From: Methylophilus sp. 14
Lineage (GTDB): Bacteria; Pseudomonadota; Gammaproteobacteria; Burkholderiales; Methylophilaceae
Assembly (NCBI RefSeq): GCF_015354345.1
Contig: NZ_JADKYS010000001.1
Span: forward strand, 868,001 to 932,000
Length of the DNA: 64,000 nt
Direction: 5' to 3'
Shown in pieces: positions 61,343 through 64,000 of the stretch. Within the stretch, counting starts at the first letter, position 1, and every line of letters begins with the position of its first letter. The translations under genes were made by a program, and so were the position numbers. Under the pieces are notes generated by a model. The model saw only the letters and a program-made list of their open reading frames with translations, had not been told where the DNA came from and made no database searches.

Positions 61343-64000
61343 ATGACCGCCGTCTCTCCAATCCAACTCATCACCCAGCTCGAAAAACAACTTTCCCAGT
61401 GCATGCTGGCTGACCGCTTTCCGCTTAAGCGTCGCTTGCAGCAGCTTAAAGAGGCGTTAAAGCAGAACAAACCTGTCGATAAAACCCTGGTGGAGATTGC
61501 ACATAAAGTGCAGGCTTCGCAGCAGCGTTTGCAAGCGCGGTTGGCGGCATTACCCAAGCCGGAATATCCGCAGGAATTGCCAGTGAGTGGCAAGAAAGAC
61601 GAGATTGCCGCGGCGATTGCCAAGCATCAGGTGGTGATTGTGTGTGGTGAAACCGGCTCAGGTAAAACCACGCAGTTGCCTAAAATTTGCTTAGAACTCG
61701 GTCGCGGTGTGAGTGGCTTGATTGGTCATACGCAGCCGCGCCGGATTGCGGCGCGCTCAGTCGCTTCTCGTATTGCGCAGGAGTTGAATAGCCCGCTGGG
61801 TGAAGCGGTGGGTTACAAGGTGCGCTTTAATGATAAGTTGTCCGAGAGTAGCTATGTCAAGCTGATGACAGATGGCATTTTGCTGGCGGAGACGCAGAGC
61901 GATAAGTTTCTCAATGGCTATGACACTATCATTATCGATGAGGCGCATGAGCGCAGCCTGAATATCGACTTTTTGCTGGGCTATCTCAAACAGTTATTAC
62001 CCAAGCGGCCGGATTTGAAAATCATCGTCACCTCTGCGACGATTGATGCGGATCGATTCTCTAACCATTTCAATGGTGCGCCGGTGATTGAAGTCTCTGG
62101 CCGCACATATCCTGTTGAAATTCGTTACCGACCGCTGGGCAATAAAACCACCATGGTGGCGGTGGAGGTGCCGGTGGATGACGGTCTGGACGATATAGAC
62201 CGTTTTGCGCAGGACCTCATGGGCATCAAGCGCAAGCCGCCGCGTACCGAAACACGCTGGCTGGAAGAAGATGACGAAGAAGAGGTGATGGAAGACGCCA
62301 TCCTCGACACGGCCGAGGATTTGTTGCGTTTAGGCGATGGCGATATTCTGGTGTTCTTGCCTGGTGAGCGTGAAATCCGTGATACGGCCGACCATTTACG
62401 TAAATATCAGGGCCGTTCGCCTAAGCTGAAGTCGATTGAGATTTTGCCGTTGTTTGCCCGGCTGAGCATTGAGGATCAGCAAAAGATTTTCCGCCCAGGC
62501 GGCCAGCGCCGCATTGTGTTGGCGACTAACGTGGCAGAGACGTCGCTGACGGTGCCAGGCATTAAGTATGTGATTGATGCAGGCTTGGCGCGTGTGAATC
62601 GCTACAGCCCGCGCGCCAAGGTCGAGCAGTTGCAGATTGAAAAAATCTCGCAAGCGGCTGCCAAGCAGCGGGCAGGGCGTTGTGGCCGGGTGTCTAACGG
62701 CATTTGCGTACGCTTGTACTCAGAAGAAGATTTTAACCAGCGTCCGGCGTTTACCGATCCTGAAATTTTGCGCAGCTCGCTGGCCAGTGTGATTTTGCGC
62801 ATGGCCGATTTGCGACTGGGCGATGTGGCCGAGTTCCCGTTTATTGAGGCGCCTTCGTCACGCCTGATTAGCGATGGCTACCAGTTGCTGCAAGAGTTGG
62901 GCGCGGTGACCGAGCGCCGCGAAATCACCGAATTGGGTCGGCAAATGGCCCGTTTGCCGCTGGACCCACGCGTGGCGCGCATGATTATTGCGGCGAAAAA
63001 AGAAGGCTGTTTGCGCGAAATCCTTATTATCGCCAGTGTGCTCAGCATGCAGGACCCGCGCGAGCGGCCCATGGATAAACGCGAAGCGGCGGACAGCGCG
63101 CACGCCAAGTTCAAGGCGGATGACTCCGACTTTATGAGTTATCTCAAATTGTGGGAGTGGTACGAACAGGCGTTAAAAACCAAGAAATCCAACCGCGATT
63201 TGCTCAACCAGTGCCATCAAAACTTCCTGTCCTTTTTGCGCCTGAAGGAGTGGCGCGAGTTGCATGCGCAATTGCTGGATATGGTCGAGGAGATGGATTT
63301 TAAGCGCAGCGACAAAGAAGCCAGTTATGAGCAGGTGCATAGGGCTTTGCTGTCTGGTTTGCTGGGTAATATTGGCTTTAAAGACGGCGACAGCGAAACC
63401 TATGCTGGCGCGCGCGGCATTCGTTTTACTATCGCGCCGGGCTCAGCCCTGAAAAAAAATCGCCCTAAATGGGTGATGGCGGCCGAGCTGGTGGATACCA
63501 CCAAGTTGTATGCGCGTGTCGTTGCAAGAATTGACCCAGACTGGATAGAGCCGATTGCCAATGAAGGTGGCAGCCGTGACCTGACGCAAAGCGACTATAC
63601 CGACCCGCGCTGGGATAGAAAAACCGCGCAGGTGGTGGCCTGGGAGCGCGTGAGTTTGTATGGTCTGACCATTGTGCCCAAACGCCGTGTGCATTACGGG
63701 CCAATCAACCCGACCGAAGCACGCGAGATTTTTATCCGCGAAGCGCTGGCGAATATGGAGTTCGATACGCGCGCGCCATTTTTTGAAGCGAATCGCCGCT
63801 TGATCGCGGAAGTTGAGGCCTTGGAGCACAAGGCGCGTCGACAAGACGTGTTGGTGGATGAATACCAGTTATTTGTGTTTTACGACAAAGTGGTGCCGCC
63901 GATTGCCGAGCCTGGTCAGCAAACGCCTTACCGCATTTATAATGGCGCCGCGTTTGAAAAATGGCGCCAGGATGCAGAAAGAATCAATCCGAAAGTGCTG
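61343..64000 (+). CDS. hrpA: ATP-dependent RNA helicase HrpA, N-terminal part
   Basis: 886 codons open to the right edge, in frame. Start ATG 61343 (MTAVSPIQLITQLEKQL). Walker A GETGSGKT at 102-109, DEAH at about 199-202 (IIDEAHERSLNIDFLL), SAT motif (VTSATIDADRFS) and ATNVAETSLTVPGI with QRAGRCGRVSNG. HA2 and OB regions follow, then the start of the DUF3418 region. It is a DEAH-box helicase of about 1300 residues in other bacteria, so about a third is missing beyond the window. An acidic insert (about 290-320, EEDDEEEVMED) sits between helicase domains. Confidence 0.96.
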   Translation, partial: MTAVSPIQLITQLEKQLSQCMLADRFPLKRRLQQLKEALKQNKPVDKTLVEIAHKVQASQQRLQARLAALPKPEYPQELPVSGKKDEIAAAIAKHQVVIVCGETGSGKTTQLPKICLELGRGVSGLIGHTQPRRIAARSVASRIAQELNSPLGEAVGYKVRFNDKLSESSYVKLMTDGILLAETQSDKFLNGYDTIIIDEAHERSLNIDFLLGYLKQLLPKRPDLKIIVTSATIDADRFSNHFNGAPVIEVSGRTYPVEIRYRPLGNKTTMVAVEVPVDDGLDDIDRFAQDLMGIKRKPPRTETRWLEEDDEEEVMEDAILDTAEDLLRLGDGDILVFLPGEREIRDTADHLRKYQGRSPKLKSIEILPLFARLSIEDQQKIFRPGGQRRIVLATNVAETSLTVPGIKYVIDAGLARVNRYSPRAKVEQLQIEKISQAAAKQRAGRCGRVSNGICVRLYSEEDFNQRPAFTDPEILRSSLASVILRMADLRLGDVAEFPFIEAPSSRLISDGYQLLQELGAVTERREITELGRQMARLPLDPRVARMIIAAKKEGCLREILIIASVLSMQDPRERPMDKREAADSAHAKFKADDSDFMSYLKLWEWYEQALKTKKSNRDLLNQCHQNFLSFLRLKEWRELHAQLLDMVEEMDFKRSDKEASYEQVHRALLSGLLGNIGFKDGDSETYAGARGIRFTIAPGSALKKNRPKWVMAAELVDTTKLYARVVARIDPDWIEPIANEGGSRDLTQSDYTDPRWDRKTAQVVAWERVSLYGLTIVPKRRVHYGPINPTEAREIFIREALANMEFDTRAPFFEANRRLIAEVEALEHKARRQDVLVDEYQLFVFYDKVVPPIAEPGQQTPYRIYNGAAFEKWRQDAERINPKVL

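Noticed and set aside
1-64000. CRISPR array, prophage or insertion sequence
   Set aside because: No regularly spaced short repeats, no cas, integrase, transposase or phage structural genes are visible; the repeats found are few and lack coding capacity.

Overview
The window looks like chromosome of a methylotrophic betaproteobacterium of the Methylophilaceae (Methylophilus, Methylotenera, Methylovorus or Methylobacillus type). This is inferred from gene content and order, not from a search. The pointers are a zwf-gnd-pgl set, which these organisms use for the oxidative ribulose monophosphate cycle, a hopanoid-type squalene cluster hpnCDE, a cbb3 oxidase island with its own FNR, and moderate G+C. 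I see no methanol dehydrogenase, transposase, phage gene or CRISPR array.

Layout. 1-5.9 kb: end of radA, two small exported proteins, hpnC-hpnD-hpnE, a thioinosine/thioadenosine phosphorylase, peptide deformylase and tRNA-Ser(TGA). 6.0-10.6 kb: a small cupin, then a thiamin salvage locus made of a TPP riboswitch, a TonB-dependent receptor, a thiamine-binding protein and a PnuT-like transporter, met tail to tail by an atypical kinase-like gene. 10.7-21.4 kb: a GAF/PAS/GGDEF/EAL protein, a second cupin, glnD, map, an HDOD protein, a TPR-glycosyltransferase protein, membrane-anchored Bcp and DHFR. 21.5-22.1 kb: an unusual composite repeat whose inverted sister lies at 60.6-61.3 kb. 22.2-32.3 kb: an Arg/Lys/Orn decarboxylase, dcd, zwf, gnd, pgl, a DUF1003 protein, Mrp/ApbC, a GT4 glycosyltransferase and a fasciclin protein.

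32.4-44.9 kb is the most accessory-looking stretch. It has two complete ECF sigma factor / FecR / giant TonB-dependent receptor modules in the same orientation and two HigBA-type toxin-antitoxin pairs. One toxin-antitoxin pair is enclosed by about 115-bp direct repeats. Both receptors carry the secretin/TonB short N-terminal signalling domain and very long extracellular loops. Those loops contain EF-hand-like acidic motifs, so calcium or lanthanide binding is a testable idea in a methylotroph.

45.1-58.9 kb: metG, then a cbb3 oxidase island (ccoI, ccoS, ccoN, ccoO, ccoQ, ccoP, ccoG, ccoH) with a radical SAM gene, fnr, hemN and a TauE/SafE-like membrane protein. FNR-type boxes lie in front of ccoN (one mismatch) and hemN (perfect), and the encoded FNR has the cysteines and recognition helix expected to read them, so the island looks like a self-contained microaerobic regulon. 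59.0-64.0 kb: a secreted ATP-dependent DNA ligase whose ribosome binding site sits in a long hairpin, a His-rich exported protein, the second repeat locus, and the first 886 codons of an HrpA helicase that runs off the window.

The best candidates for undescribed biology are the metal-motif receptors with their two sigma/anti-sigma pairs, the composite repeats whose arm hairpins change sequence but keep pairing, and the thiamin locus, where a three-way RNA switch can be drawn base by base.
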